Assembly (NCBI RefSeq): GCF_963855985.1
Contig: NC_087118.1
Location: forward strand, 3,162,001-3,226,000
Direction: 5' to 3'
DNA from: Ostrinia nubilalis
Lineage: Eukaryota; Arthropoda; Insecta; Lepidoptera; Crambidae
DNA length: 64,000 bases
This document shows positions 45,425 through 55,204 of this stretch, in pieces. The position numbers were made by a program, and so were the translations under genes. Each line of letters opens with the position of its first letter. Position 1 is the first letter of the stretch. Under the pieces are notes generated by a model that did not search any database, was not told where the DNA came from, and saw nothing but the letters and a program-made list of their open reading frames with translations.

Positions 45425-46307
45425 ATGTAAGTGATTTTTTATTTATTATAAATTTATAATTTTACTATTAAATGGTCTTTATATGCGAGTAGTTAACGTT
45501 TACTTAGAGGTATTTGTAAGTGATGCATTCGAATGCATACTTATTATTCGAATAATATCGGTATTCGAATGCATTACTTTTGAATTACATCAGTGAATAA
45601 GTTACCATTTAATAAATAAATTATTTTCTACGCTATAATTAGTATACCTACCTACATGTTTCGCATAAGACAGTTTTTATTAGTTGATCATAATCATAAA
45701 TCAGTATTTGTGTTATAATTACATTGTTCACATTGTTTTGATATATTATTGTGATTATAGTATTGATTAGAATACTTATACATTTCAGAAGTTACATTTT
45801 TTATACTAATTAATTGTAAATCGTTTCAGGTCAAACGCTGAGGAGTTATTCCCATCAGAAGATGAGGCGCCAGTGCAGCCTGAACCTGAAAAGAGGAAGA
45901 GGAAGAGCAGTAAATCGGCGTCAACGTCCAAGAAAAGTAAAGCGGAACACGCTCATCGCGTCACTGCTGCCGAATTATTTGGCAGCGACAGTGACGACGA
46001 CGACGTGACGCCGCCAGCGCCATCACCGGGTAAATTACTCTCGTACATTTCGCGAAGACTCGCAAATGGAATATCAAGACAGGCGCATCCATCAAAACCA
46101 GGATCGCACTATATTGAGCTTAAAGTTTATAAATGTAATGACATTGAAAAGGTCTCCCCTGTGAACAGGTGGAGACAAGCTATTATTACGGTTAAAAACC
46201 GTACAGATGATAACTCCGAGGCTTGGACTCATCTATCCAACTATATTATTGCCACTCGTAAAGAGTTTAGATCATGCCCGCCGACGTTTGTCAGCAACTA
46301 TTATTAA
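45425..46307 (+). CDS. Polinton protein of unknown function, start codon split by an intron
   Basis: The long frame in 45830-46307 has no suitable ATG at its beginning. A donor (AAAAT before GTAAGT, 45427) and acceptor (CGTTTCAG, ending 45829) would join AT to G to form the start codon and remove a 403-bp intron. The product is then about 160 residues: an acidic N-terminus (AEELFPSEDEAP), a basic segment rich in Lys and Ser (RKRKSSKSASTSKKSK), an acidic cluster (SDSDDDD), and a C-terminal domain with HYIELKVYKCND and RWRQAIITVKNRTDD. I do not recognise a family. The 3' end is duplicated directly downstream. Confidence 0.55.
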
Positions 46308-46900
46308 GTAAAGGAAAGCTTCCTTATTGTAATGCCAACTTCGAGCATATTATAATCATTAGAATTAAAAATGTAAAATGTGTATGTAGGTTTGTAATAC
46401 CTCTGTAGCCTTTGTTTATCTAAAGTAATACTACTTAATAACTACTTAATTATTATGTACCTATTTACTTTTTATTGCATACTTGGAATATCAAGACAGG
46501 TGCATCCATCAAAATGAGGATCGCACTTTATTGAGCTTAAAGTTTATAAATGTAATGACATTGAAAATGTCTCCCCTGTGAACAGGTGGAGACAAGCTAT
46601 TATTACGGTTAAAAACCGTACAGATGATAACTCCGAGGCTTGGATTCATCTATCCAACTTTATTATTGCCACTCGTAAAGAGTTTAGATCATGCCCGCCG
46701 ACGTTTGTCACCAACTATTATTAAGTAAAGGAAAGCTTTCTTATTGTAATGCCAACTTCGAGCATATTATAATCATTAGAATTAAAAATGTAAAATGTGT
46801 ATGTAGGTCTGTAATACCTCTGTAGCCTATGTTTATCTAAAGTAATACTACTTAATAACTACTTAATTGTTATGTATTTACTTTTTATTGCATACCTACT
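46068..46900 (+). repeat. Tandem duplication of the 3' end of the preceding gene
   Basis: 46068-46484 is repeated at 46485-46900 with few differences. The second copy covers the last about 80 codons and the 3' flank but contains a TGA near 46516 and no start, so it is a non-functional extra copy. Confidence 0.8.
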
Positions 46901-47007
46901 TACTAATTGTATGTTAAATAATGCTATGAATAAATACTTATTAAAATTAAAGTACATTATTTTTATTATTTACAGTTCACTCAGCCAACTCTGAAGCAAC
47001 CAATATA

Positions 47008-50000
47008 ATGATGCATTGTCAGAAATGTGAAATTGATTTGCCGAAACATAAATACAGATATCATATGAGAACGAACTTGCACAAATCCAATTGTTTATTA
47101 AAATCAGAATTTAATAATATTGAAATAATTGCAACAGCATTTAAGAACAGAATTGTTACATATCGCTTAAATCCAACACAAGAAGTCGAGTACCTCACTC
47201 CTGAGGCGTTCTTGTGTGAAAAACAAAGTGATGTATTAAAAGTTATTGAAATTTTATTAAATAAACATAATTGTATTAAAATTAACTTTGAACTGTTTGT
47301 TAACTTTACATTACCAGAAACTAATGCGCAGCAACTTAAATCATTTAACACAAAGTATCAAGTTGTTTACAGAAGTACAGATTTGAATGAATTATATGAT
47401 GATGTTGTTGAGAAAGTAAAAGAGAAAATGATAGAGTTCCAACATTGTACATCCGGATGGTCTTATTTTGGAATAAGTCATTTAGAAATTAATATAAATA
47501 AATATTGTCCTATGAGAGGTGGGAGTTACATACCTTTGCCAGATAAAATAAAAAACACGAAAAGTTGTCTTAATATTCAGAATAATGATAATCACTGTTT
47601 TTTATGGAGCATTATTGCAGCTTTATTTCCTTCAAGAAATAATGTGTGTCGAGTAAATTCTTACCCGCATTATTCAGATGTCTTAAATGTAGAGGGAATG
47701 TCATTCCCACCCTCAGTAAGTGACATTAAATTATTTGAAAAGAATAATCCAAATATTAGCATTAATGTTTATGGTTTAAATAAATGTATTGTTACAGGAC
47801 CTCTGTATATGACCAAAACAAAAAAAACTAACCACATTAATTTATTATACTTTGAACAGCACAATAAGGGACATTATTGTTTAATAAAAAACCTTTTGAG
47901 ATTAATCCGAAGGCAAATAAGTCATCATAAGGGCACGGCTTATTTTTGTGATTCTTGTTTGCAATGTTTCTTGAAAGAAGACAAATATAAGTCACACCGT
48001 TGTTCTCAAGTATTAACCGTTATGCCAGAAAAAAATACTTGTATTCAGTTTAAAAATTATGAACGCAAACAAAAAATAAATTTTATAATATATGCTGATT
48101 TTGAGAGTATGCTAATGAATTGTGAAACAGAGTCTGATAAAAATAAAAAGACTAATAATTTGAAATTACACATTCCCACATGTTTTGCATATTATGTGTG
48201 CTGTTCATATGATTCTAATTTAAACAAATATGTAACATATAGGGGTACTGATTGTGTTGAAATATTTATTAAATGGTTAATTAATGATATACAAAATATA
48301 AATAACATATTAATTCAAAACAATGAAATGAAACCTATGACACATGAACAAAAAATAAGTTATGAGAATGCTACAAAGTGTCATATTTGTAATGAATTTT
48401 TATTTGGTGATAAAGTTTGCGATCATGATCATATAACATCAGAGTACAGGGGTGCAGCACACTCCCATTGCAATTTAAGGTATAGAGTATGTCCATTTGT
48501 ACCTGTTGTTTTTCATAACTTGGCGGGCTATGATAGTCATTTATTTATAAAAGAACTTGTAAAATACAAAGGGAGTATACAAATTATTCCCAAATCTAAG
48601 GAAAAGTATACATCTATTACAAAAATAATAGAATCATCATCGAATAAATCTCAAACAATTCAAATTAAATTTATAGATTCTTTTCAATTTTTAAATTCCA
48701 GTTTAGACAATCTTAGTAAAAGTTTAACACCTGATGAGTTCCATAATTTAACAAAAGAATTTGGTAGTGAAAAAACACATTTATTAAAACACAAAGGTAT
48801 TTATCCTTATGATTATATTAATTCATGGGCTAAGTATGACGAAAACCAACTACCTTCTAAAGAAAGTTTTTACAATAACTTGAAATCAGAACACATCACT
48901 AATGATGAATATGCTCATGCTCAAGCCGTGTGGTCTGAATTTAATATTAAAACTCTAGGAGAATATACTGACTTATATTTGAAATGCGATGTCTTATTAT
49001 TGTGTGATATATTTGAACATTTCAGAAATACAAGTTTAAGACATTATAATCTAGACCCAGCCTATTATGTATCCGCACCTAATTTAAGTTGGGATGCAAT
49101 GCTCTTAAGTACTTGCATTCGATTAGAACTAATAAGTGATATAGACATGTATCAAATGCTAGAGAAAGGTATACGTGGAGGATTAGCTCAATGTTCCCTT
49201 CGAAATGCAAAAGCGAACAATAAATACATTCCAAATTTTGACGATTCCAAACCATCGTCTTATTTAGTTTATCTTGATTGTAACAATCTTTATGGTTTTG
49301 CAATGAAACAGAAAATGCCAGTATCAGATTTTGTATTTTTATCTAAAGATGAACTTGACAACTTTAACATATTAACAATACCGAACGATGGTGAATTTGG
49401 ATATATTCTAGAAGTAGATATAAATTACCCTGAATATTTACATGATTATCATAGCGATTTGCCTTTTGCTCCAGAAAAATTTACACCACCAGGTGGACAA
49501 TCCTAAAAATTAATTGCTTCTTTATACGACAAATATGAGTATGTAATACATTTTGTACATTTAAAAGAATGTCTGAAAAACGGTTTAATTTTAAAAAAAA
49601 TACATCGTATTTTACGTTTTAGACAAGACCACTTCCTACAAAAATATATTGATTTAAATACTCGTTTACGGCAAAGTGCAACAACAGCATTCGAAAAAGA
49701 CTTTTTTAAATTATTAAATAATGCTGTTTTTGGAAAAACTATTGAAAACAAGCGTAAGCAAGTAAATGTAAAATTAGTCACAACATGGAATGATTCTTTG
49801 AATAAAACAAATAAGAAAATTGGTGCAGAAAAAATACTGTTAAAACCAAATGTAAAAACAGTATCAGTCTTTTCAGAAAATTTTGTTGCAGTTCATTTAA
49901 GTCCAGAAAAAATTATATTAGATAAACCAATATATGTTGGCTTTACAGTACTAGACTTAGCTAAGCAACATTTATATCAATTTCATTATGATTTCATTAA

Positions 50001-50511
50001 AAAACTATATAAAAGCAATGCTAAATTATGTTACACAGACACTGACAGTCTCCTTTATCAAATTTACACAGACGACGTTTATTTAGATCTGAAAGATAAT
50101 ATTGCAAAATTTGATACGAGCAATTTTGATGACGATAATCCATATGGCATATCTCAAGTAAACGCTAAAGTGCCAGGATTGTTCAAAGATGAACTCGGTG
50201 GATCTGTGATTACTGAGTTCGTTGGCTTAAGAGCAAAGCTTTATTGTTTAAAAAGCGTTAAAACCACTATAAAAAAGGCAAAAGGTGTATCAAAGTCTAT
50301 AACCAATCAATTAAACATTTCTGACTATCGAGAAGCACTGCGTTCAAAAGAAGTGGTAAGACGTAAAATGAATATGATTAGATCTATCAAACATGTGCTA
50401 TACTCACAGCAAGTTAATAAAGTAGTTTTAAATAGCAATGATGATAAGAGACAAATATTACCTAATAATATAGAGACATTGCCTTGGGGACATTGTAAAA
50501 CAATTTTTTGA
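47008..50511 (+). pseudogene. polB: Protein-primed DNA polymerase B of the Polinton, one nonsense codon
   Basis: The frame is 1168 codons long, with a single in-frame TAA at 49504-49506; no other stop lies between the start and 50511. The N-terminus has a C2H2-like finger (HCQKCEIDLPKHKYRYHMRT). The 3'-5' exonuclease motifs are visible: YADFESM (about 48088), NLAGYDSHL (about 48520) and YTDLYLKCDVLLL (about 48966). The polymerase motifs are LDCNNLYGFAM (about 49273), KLLNNAVFGK (about 49710, after the stop) and the catalytic YTDTDSLLYQ (about 50032). The stop falls between motifs A and B, so a truncated product would lack the active site. It would replicate the Polinton genome using a terminal protein primer. 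The 5' flank ends in TATTTACAG, so a 5'-leader intron is possible. Confidence 0.93.
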
Positions 50512-50786
50512 TATTTTATGTGATTGAAATCATGCATTATCAGAGTAATACAGATTAGTAAATATATTGTTGCACCATAATTGTATATTTTTTATTATAC
50601 TAGTATTAAAATATAGCGTATAATAAATGTATGCCTATTTATAAATGTATGATAATATGTGTAACTCAATAATTAATTACATTAAATATTTCATTACAGA
50701 TTATACAAATTTTCATTTCTATATATGCCTCTCTTTCCCTCTCTCCCTTTTTATCCAGGTATTTTGAGCACACGTGCACCAATGGG
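50512..50786. other. Spacer between polymerase and ATPase genes
   Basis: AT-rich and non-coding, with a pyrimidine tract (CTCTCTTTCCCTCTCTCCC) at about 50730-50750 just before the ATPase promoter. Confidence 0.5.
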
Positions 50787-50822
50787 TATATAAAGACTGA
50801 CATTATGCAGCTGTGATTCAGT
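50787..50822 (+). promoter_or_regulatory. TATA-initiator promoter of the Polinton ATPase gene
   Basis: TATATAAA at 50787-50794 and TCAGT at 50818-50822; the first T to initiator A (50820) is 33 bp. The start codon is only 8 bp downstream of the predicted transcription start. Confidence 0.75.
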
Positions 50823-50827
50823 TCACG

Positions 50828-51511
50828 ATGAAGTTTATTAAGCAACCTTACACTTTGAAAGTAAATAATATAAAAGTAGAAAATTGTAACCAGATAGTTA
50901 AACATAGTATACTTTTTCCAAGTACAATTCGCTGTATAATATGTGGTCCTTCTAACTGCGGAAAAACTAATGTTATGATAAATTTACTATTACATGAGAA
51001 TGGTTTAAAATTTAAACACATTTATCTATATTCAAAAACAGCGTACCAACCCAAATATCACTTTTTAAGTCAAGTTTTGGAAAGGGTTCCTGGTGCTCAA
51101 TTTAATGTATTTAATGACAATAGTGAAGTTATTAACCCAAACGAAGCATTAAAACAATCAATAATAATCTTTGATGACGTCGCATGTGAAAATCAAATTA
51201 ACATTCGCAATTATTTTTCTATGGGAAGGCACAAACAGATAGACTGTTTTTATTTGTCTCAAACGTATTCAAAAATACCTAAGCAACTAATAAGAGACAA
51301 CGTTAATCTCTTGGTTATCTTTAAACAAGATAACACTAATTTAAAACATATATACAATGAGCATGTTAATACAGATATGAGCTGGGTAGAGTTCAGTAAG
51401 CTTTGCTCAAGCATATGGAAAGATCGATTTAGCTTTTTACTAATAAATAAAGATTGCGCTTTAAATAAAGGTAGATATAGACAAGGCTTTGATGTATTTA
51501 TTAGTTTCTAG
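50828..51511 (+). CDS. Polinton packaging-type ATPase (FtsK/HerA family)
   Basis: ATG at 50828 gives 227 residues; upstream in-frame codons contain only a GTG. The Walker A motif is CIICGPSNCGKTNVM (residues about 38-52) and Walker B is SIIIFDDVACENQ (about 117-129). Downstream are YLSQTYSKIPKQLIRDNVN and a conserved C-terminus. In Polintons and related DNA viruses this ATPase is thought to drive genome packaging into capsids. The frame is intact. It follows the polymerase and has its own promoter. Confidence 0.9.
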   Translation: MKFIKQPYTLKVNNIKVENCNQIVKHSILFPSTIRCIICGPSNCGKTNVMINLLLHENGLKFKHIYLYSKTAYQPKYHFLSQVLERVPGAQFNVFNDNSEVINPNEALKQSIIIFDDVACENQINIRNYFSMGRHKQIDCFYLSQTYSKIPKQLIRDNVNLLVIFKQDNTNLKHIYNEHVNTDMSWVEFSKLCSSIWKDRFSFLLINKDCALNKGRYRQGFDVFISF

Positions 51512-51526
51512 ATCTGATTCTGGTAC

Positions 51527-51562
51527 TATATAAATTAAGTTATGACAACAAATTATGTCAAT
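51527..51562 (+). promoter_or_regulatory. TATA-initiator promoter upstream of 51607
   Basis: TATATAAA at 51527-51534 and an initiator-like TCAATT with its A at 51560, again 33 bp from the first T. It begins 16 bp after the ATPase stop codon. Confidence 0.65.
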
Positions 51563-51606
51563 TAAAAGGATATATCAGCTAACGACGGTTGCGTGGATAT
51601 AATTTA

Positions 51607-52566
51607 ATGGAATCCGAAATTAAAGAACAACTGATTAAATCAGTTAATAATATAAAACAAAAAATAAAAATGATGAAAAATGAGGAAGATAATGCTAATT
51701 TGAAATTTCAAAAGGTATTTAAACCAATCACAGATAATTTGGAGACTATAATAAAAGGGAATAATAAAGACAAACCTGCGCTAAATTTTTCTATTGATAT
51801 GAGTACAAAAAACAGGGAAGAAGATTTAAACTCATCTTTAGATTATAATACTTTTAGCAAGAACATACATACAGACATTAGTGGAAGTTCAGAATATTTT
51901 GATTATGCTGATAACACTGGAAGTCCTCGTGAAAATGTTGATGATACTTTGAGGTCGCTAGATAAGAATGAAGCTATTGACATTTACGATACTAACATTA
52001 ATGTGCCATTCGGAATACGAAGTAAAAACAAACAATTGATGATGGGAAATTACAAAGTCTCAATTTCATCGAAGGGTGATACATCAAAGCCTGATAAAAT
52101 TTACGTAGTAAGGATAAATGACAGATACTATGAATTAACTCCTGGCTTAAAAGAACTTCTAATTCGTAGTAAACCTAATCTTGAAGCTGTTAACGAAAGA
52201 GATAAGATCACTTACAAAGAAATACTTAATTATACCAACGCTCATAAAAGAGGATTTAGTCCTAATGGTCAAATAAAGGGTGACAAAGGATCAAAATATC
52301 TTAAAATCATCAAACCTCTATTTGCTTATGATGATGAAACCACACTTAATAATCCGAATATAAAAGGTAGTACAAAAACCGGTGGGTACATACCATTATG
52401 CAAAAAATATAAAAGTAATACAGATTATGTATATTGGGACGATCCTAATGAATTAATAGAAAGATTACAACTGTTAATTGCTTCACAAAGTGCTGGCAAC
52501 ACCAACCACGACAATGAAATTTTATCAATAATTGAAGAATTAAAGGAAGCCGGCATTATACATTAA
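51607..52566 (+). CDS. Conserved Polinton protein of unknown function
   Basis: ATG at 51607; 319 residues. The N-terminal third is hydrophilic and predicted coiled coil (EIKEQLIKSVNNIKQKIKMM). A central compact domain includes YELTPGLKELLIRSKPNL, NYTNAHKRGF and SKYLKIIKPLF, followed by GGYIPLCKKY and an amphipathic C-terminus. I recall this domain as widespread in arthropod Polintons, where it is listed only as a domain of unknown function. The frame is intact and lies between the ATPase and integrase genes, so a structural or packaging role is possible but unproven. Confidence 0.75.
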   Translation: MESEIKEQLIKSVNNIKQKIKMMKNEEDNANLKFQKVFKPITDNLETIIKGNNKDKPALNFSIDMSTKNREEDLNSSLDYNTFSKNIHTDISGSSEYFDYADNTGSPRENVDDTLRSLDKNEAIDIYDTNINVPFGIRSKNKQLMMGNYKVSISSKGDTSKPDKIYVVRINDRYYELTPGLKELLIRSKPNLEAVNERDKITYKEILNYTNAHKRGFSPNGQIKGDKGSKYLKIIKPLFAYDDETTLNNPNIKGSTKTGGYIPLCKKYKSNTDYVYWDDPNELIERLQLLIASQSAGNTNHDNEILSIIEELKEAGIIH

Positions 52567-52619
52567 AATAAAAGGATCATACAACGTATTAACAATTAGT
52601 ATCTGAAATAGCATTGACG

Positions 52620-52925
52620 ATGAATGTCAGTGATAATAATACGCATGTTAATAAAAATTCAATAAACCATAACAACAAAAATGAACAACACTTATGTGTT
52701 TTGGAGACTTTGAGTGAATATGAAAACTCGGCTATTCTTGACAGAAACAATAGTGTTGAAAAACTTAAAGTTCATCTATTAGAAAAAATTGCAAATATCA
52801 ATAAAAGTATTGAAATTTTAAACAAAAGATTTAAAAAAATTGAAAGAAGTGCTGATATTAAAGAGCTCGCAAGAAATTTAGATAAACATTATGAGCAAAG
52901 CAGACGTTGTAAACGAAATCTGTAA
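52620..52925 (+). CDS. Small Polinton coiled-coil protein
   Basis: ATG at 52620; 101 residues. An Asn-rich N-terminus (NVSDNNTHVNKNSINHNNKN) is followed by a heptad-like region (VEKLKVHLLEKIANINKSIE, then ILNKRFKKIERS). Its last 35 bp overlap the start of the integrase gene in another frame, suggesting a shared transcript with the preceding gene. No family is recognised. Confidence 0.55.
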   Translation: MNVSDNNTHVNKNSINHNNKNEQHLCVLETLSEYENSAILDRNNSVEKLKVHLLEKIANINKSIEILNKRFKKIERSADIKELARNLDKHYEQSRRCKRNL

Positions 52926-53823
52926 AAATGCTAGAATTAATTATCCACGAAGAAGAGTGTTTATAAAAGATATTGACGATCTATGGCAAGCAGATTTAAT
53001 TGATATGCAAGCCATGTCACGTGTTAATGGTGGTTATAAATACATATTAGCAGTTATCGATTGTTTTTCAAAATTTGCATGGGCTATTGCATTAAAGCAA
53101 AAAAACAAAAATCATGTAACAAAGGAGTTTGAAATATTATTAAAAAATGGTCGGATTCCAAAAAATCTCCAAACTGACTGTGGAAAAGAATTTTATAATG
53201 ATAAATTTAAATCACTTATGAATAAACACAATATTAATCATTACTCTACGTATTCTACTAAAAAAGCTTCCATTGTCGAAAGATTTATTAGAACGCTGAA
53301 GGGAAAATTGTACAAGGAATTTAACTTAAATGGAAATTATAAATGGAATAATGGACTACTTAACAGAAAGTTACATGAGTACAATAATGATGATGTGCAT
53401 AGAACTATTGGTCAACCACCAGCAACAATATCTAATAGTAATAAAGCAAACATTATGCGAATATACATGAAACTGGCTACTGATAGGAAAGTAATGAAAT
53501 GTAAAAAATTTCGAATCGGTGACTATGTTAGAATAAGCAAACAAAAAGCTTGTTTTGATAAAGGTTATACACCTAACTGGTCAACAGAAATATTCAAAAT
53601 TTTCAAAGTACAAGAAACGAATCCTACGACCTATTTACTAGAGGATTCCAAGTCTCGTCCAATACTTGGAGCATTTTATCCCCAAGAACTTCAAAAAACT
53701 CAACATCACGACGTTTACTTAGTTGAAAGAGTATTAAAAAGAAAAGGAAATCTTGTGTATGTCAAATGGTTAGGCCTTCCGACAAGTGAAAATAGTTGGA
53801 TTGATAAAGCAAATGTATTGTAG
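52891..53823 (+). CDS. Polinton integrase with C-terminal chromodomain
   Basis: ATG at 52891; 310 residues, intact. The catalytic core has the retroviral-type D, D35E triad: Asp in LWQADLIDMQ (residue about 35), Asp in LQTDCGKEF (about 98) and Glu in ASIVERFIRTLKG (about 129). The typical KY.L.VID.FSKFAW strand is also present. The C-terminus has a chromodomain-like segment (YLVERVLKRKGNLVYVKWLG, then NSWI). Polinton integrases insert the element with a 6-bp duplication, which matches GATAAT here. The N-terminal zinc-binding domain seen in some homologues is short or absent. It overlaps the upstream small gene by 35 bp. Confidence 0.92.
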   Translation: MSKADVVNEICKNARINYPRRRVFIKDIDDLWQADLIDMQAMSRVNGGYKYILAVIDCFSKFAWAIALKQKNKNHVTKEFEILLKNGRIPKNLQTDCGKEFYNDKFKSLMNKHNINHYSTYSTKKASIVERFIRTLKGKLYKEFNLNGNYKWNNGLLNRKLHEYNNDDVHRTIGQPPATISNSNKANIMRIYMKLATDRKVMKCKKFRIGDYVRISKQKACFDKGYTPNWSTEIFKIFKVQETNPTTYLLEDSKSRPILGAFYPQELQKTQHHDVYLVERVLKRKGNLVYVKWLGLPTSENSWIDKANVL

Positions 53824-53857
53824 TTGTTACTATTGTTAACAACCTAAACGGTGTGCT

Positions 53858-53893
53858 TATTTAAAGACATTACTTGCTAATCTAGCTTCATTT
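53858..53893 (+). promoter_or_regulatory. Possible TATA-initiator promoter
   Basis: TATTTAAA at 53858-53865 and TTCATTT with its A at 53890, spacing 32 bp, about 100 bp upstream of the ATG at 53991. Weaker than the other Polinton promoters. Confidence 0.4.
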
Positions 53894-53990
53894 CATATTA
53901 GTTCTTAAAACAATCAAGTCTACTAATTAGCACACTAGCATCATTAATTGTTTGCAATAAATCACAATAAGTACTTTAAACTTTACTACA

Positions 53991-54479
53991 ATGAAAATAA
54001 AACAAGCTGCTTCAGCATCACACAATCCAGATAAAAAATATGGATTTAATGAACAAAAAAGAAAACCTTCAGGCAAAAGTGTAAAGAAATCGTTTAAAAC
54101 TATTGTTTCATGCACCAAAAAACACATAAAGAGCATAAAGCCCAAATGTAAAAAGGCTTTGATGAAATTGGCATGTGCAACAGCTCAAGAATTAGCATCA
54201 GATTTATCTATTAAAGTGCCACGAATTATACCTGTACCAAAAAGTGGTGGATTTCTGCCATTAATACCGATATTTGCTGGCTTATCTGCCGCTGGAAGTT
54301 TAGTTGGAGGTGCTGCGGGAATCGCTAAAACTATAAATGAATTCAGAACAGCTAAAAAACAATTATCAGAACTAGAAAGACACAATAAGCAAATAGAAGC
54401 AGTATGTTTTGGAAAGGGATTACATCTAAAGCCGTACAAAAATGGACTTGGAATATACGTCTCTCAGAAAAAAAACTAA
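53991..54479 (+). CDS. Polinton protein with Lys-rich N-terminus and hydrophobic Gly/Ala segment
   Basis: ATG at 53991; 162 residues. The first 60 residues are strongly basic (KSVKKSFKTIVSC, KKHIKSIKPKCKKALMK). A hydrophobic Gly/Ala-rich stretch follows (GGFLPLIPIFAGLSAAGSLV, then GGAAGIAKTI), then a helical RTAKKQLSELERHN and a conserved KGLHLKPYKNGLGIY end. I recall this type as a common arthropod Polinton gene placed before the protease, and compared with minor virion or core proteins. The basic plus hydrophobic layout fits DNA or membrane contact inside a particle. This is an inference. The frame is intact and its 3' end overlaps the protease frame. Confidence 0.75.
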   Translation: MKIKQAASASHNPDKKYGFNEQKRKPSGKSVKKSFKTIVSCTKKHIKSIKPKCKKALMKLACATAQELASDLSIKVPRIIPVPKSGGFLPLIPIFAGLSAAGSLVGGAAGIAKTINEFRTAKKQLSELERHNKQIEAVCFGKGLHLKPYKNGLGIYVSQKKN

Positions 54480-54847
54480 ATTGTAGGCTACCCAATAGAG
54501 CTTTAACTAATATTGATATAATGAATCACTCATATAATATTCCCTTTTTTCGAGGAGTATTTATGAGAGATGAATTACCAAATAAACCTTTTTCAATAGA
54601 ATGTGCCATCGTAAACCTTGACACGACTAAAAGCTCTGGTACGCATTGGGTAGCCTATGGAAAATTTAATAATTACATTGAATACTTTGATAGTTATGGT
54701 AATCTAAAACCTCCACAAGAATTAATACGATATTTAGGAAAAAATATAAATTACAACTATAACAATTACCAAAAAAAACATTTATATAACTGTGGACATT
54801 TGTGTTTAAAATTCTTAAAATCATTTTGGCATAGAAACATAAAATAG
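54404..54847 (+). CDS. Polinton adenain-like cysteine protease
   Basis: The frame is open from an ATG at 54404, overlapping the preceding gene. The homologous part starts at about RALTNIDI and continues with FFRGVFMRDELPNKPF. The catalytic His is in SGTHWVAYGKF, the acidic residue in YIEYFDSYG and the Cys in YNCGHLCLKFLKSFW, the order of adenovirus-type maturation proteases. Total 147 residues from 54404, near the family size once the overlap is ignored. The enzyme would process capsid proteins during particle maturation. An internal ATG at 54521 would drop the conserved ALTNI start, so I prefer the upstream start. Confidence 0.88.
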   Translation: MFWKGITSKAVQKWTWNIRLSEKKLNCRLPNRALTNIDIMNHSYNIPFFRGVFMRDELPNKPFSIECAIVNLDTTKSSGTHWVAYGKFNNYIEYFDSYGNLKPPQELIRYLGKNINYNYNNYQKKHLYNCGHLCLKFLKSFWHRNIK

Positions 54848-55015
54848 ATAAAATAAACTTATTGTTATCTGTTTTTTACCTTCTTTACGTCTTCGTCCTA
54901 ATAATTGAAACACATAAATAATAATACCGTTAGTACTAAATGCACATTCTATCATCGTCTGTGGTTGAAACTGCTAATCATTAATTGCAAAGTTTAACGT
55001 ACCCTTTAAATTATC
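54848..55015. other. Spacer before the capsid region
   Basis: AT-rich and short, with no gene. A motif GTACTAAATG near 54932 could act in transcription, but I cannot support it. Confidence 0.3.
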
Positions 55016-55204
55016 ATGATTGTATTTAATAAAAATAACGTCGTTAATGATAAACGTGATATTCCACTTTCAATAACGAGAGGCATTAGACGTGTGAGTG
55101 CAGTAAGGAGGAAAAAACTTACAAAAGAAAACAAAAAGTTCTTACAATACCTCGGATTTAAATTACAGAATGTTGCAAATCACAGATCTACCACATCACG
55201 ATAA
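55016..55204 (+). CDS. Small basic Polinton protein
   Basis: ATG at 55016; 62 residues, rich in Arg and Lys (RGIRRVSAVRRKKLTKENKK) with a final FLQYLGFKL. It overlaps the capsid candidate start by 35 bp in another frame, as the coiled-coil gene overlaps the integrase. No family is recognised. It could be a small capsid-associated or DNA-binding protein; that is an inference. Confidence 0.5.
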   Translation: MIVFNKNNVVNDKRDIPLSITRGIRRVSAVRRKKLTKENKKFLQYLGFKLQNVANHRSTTSR

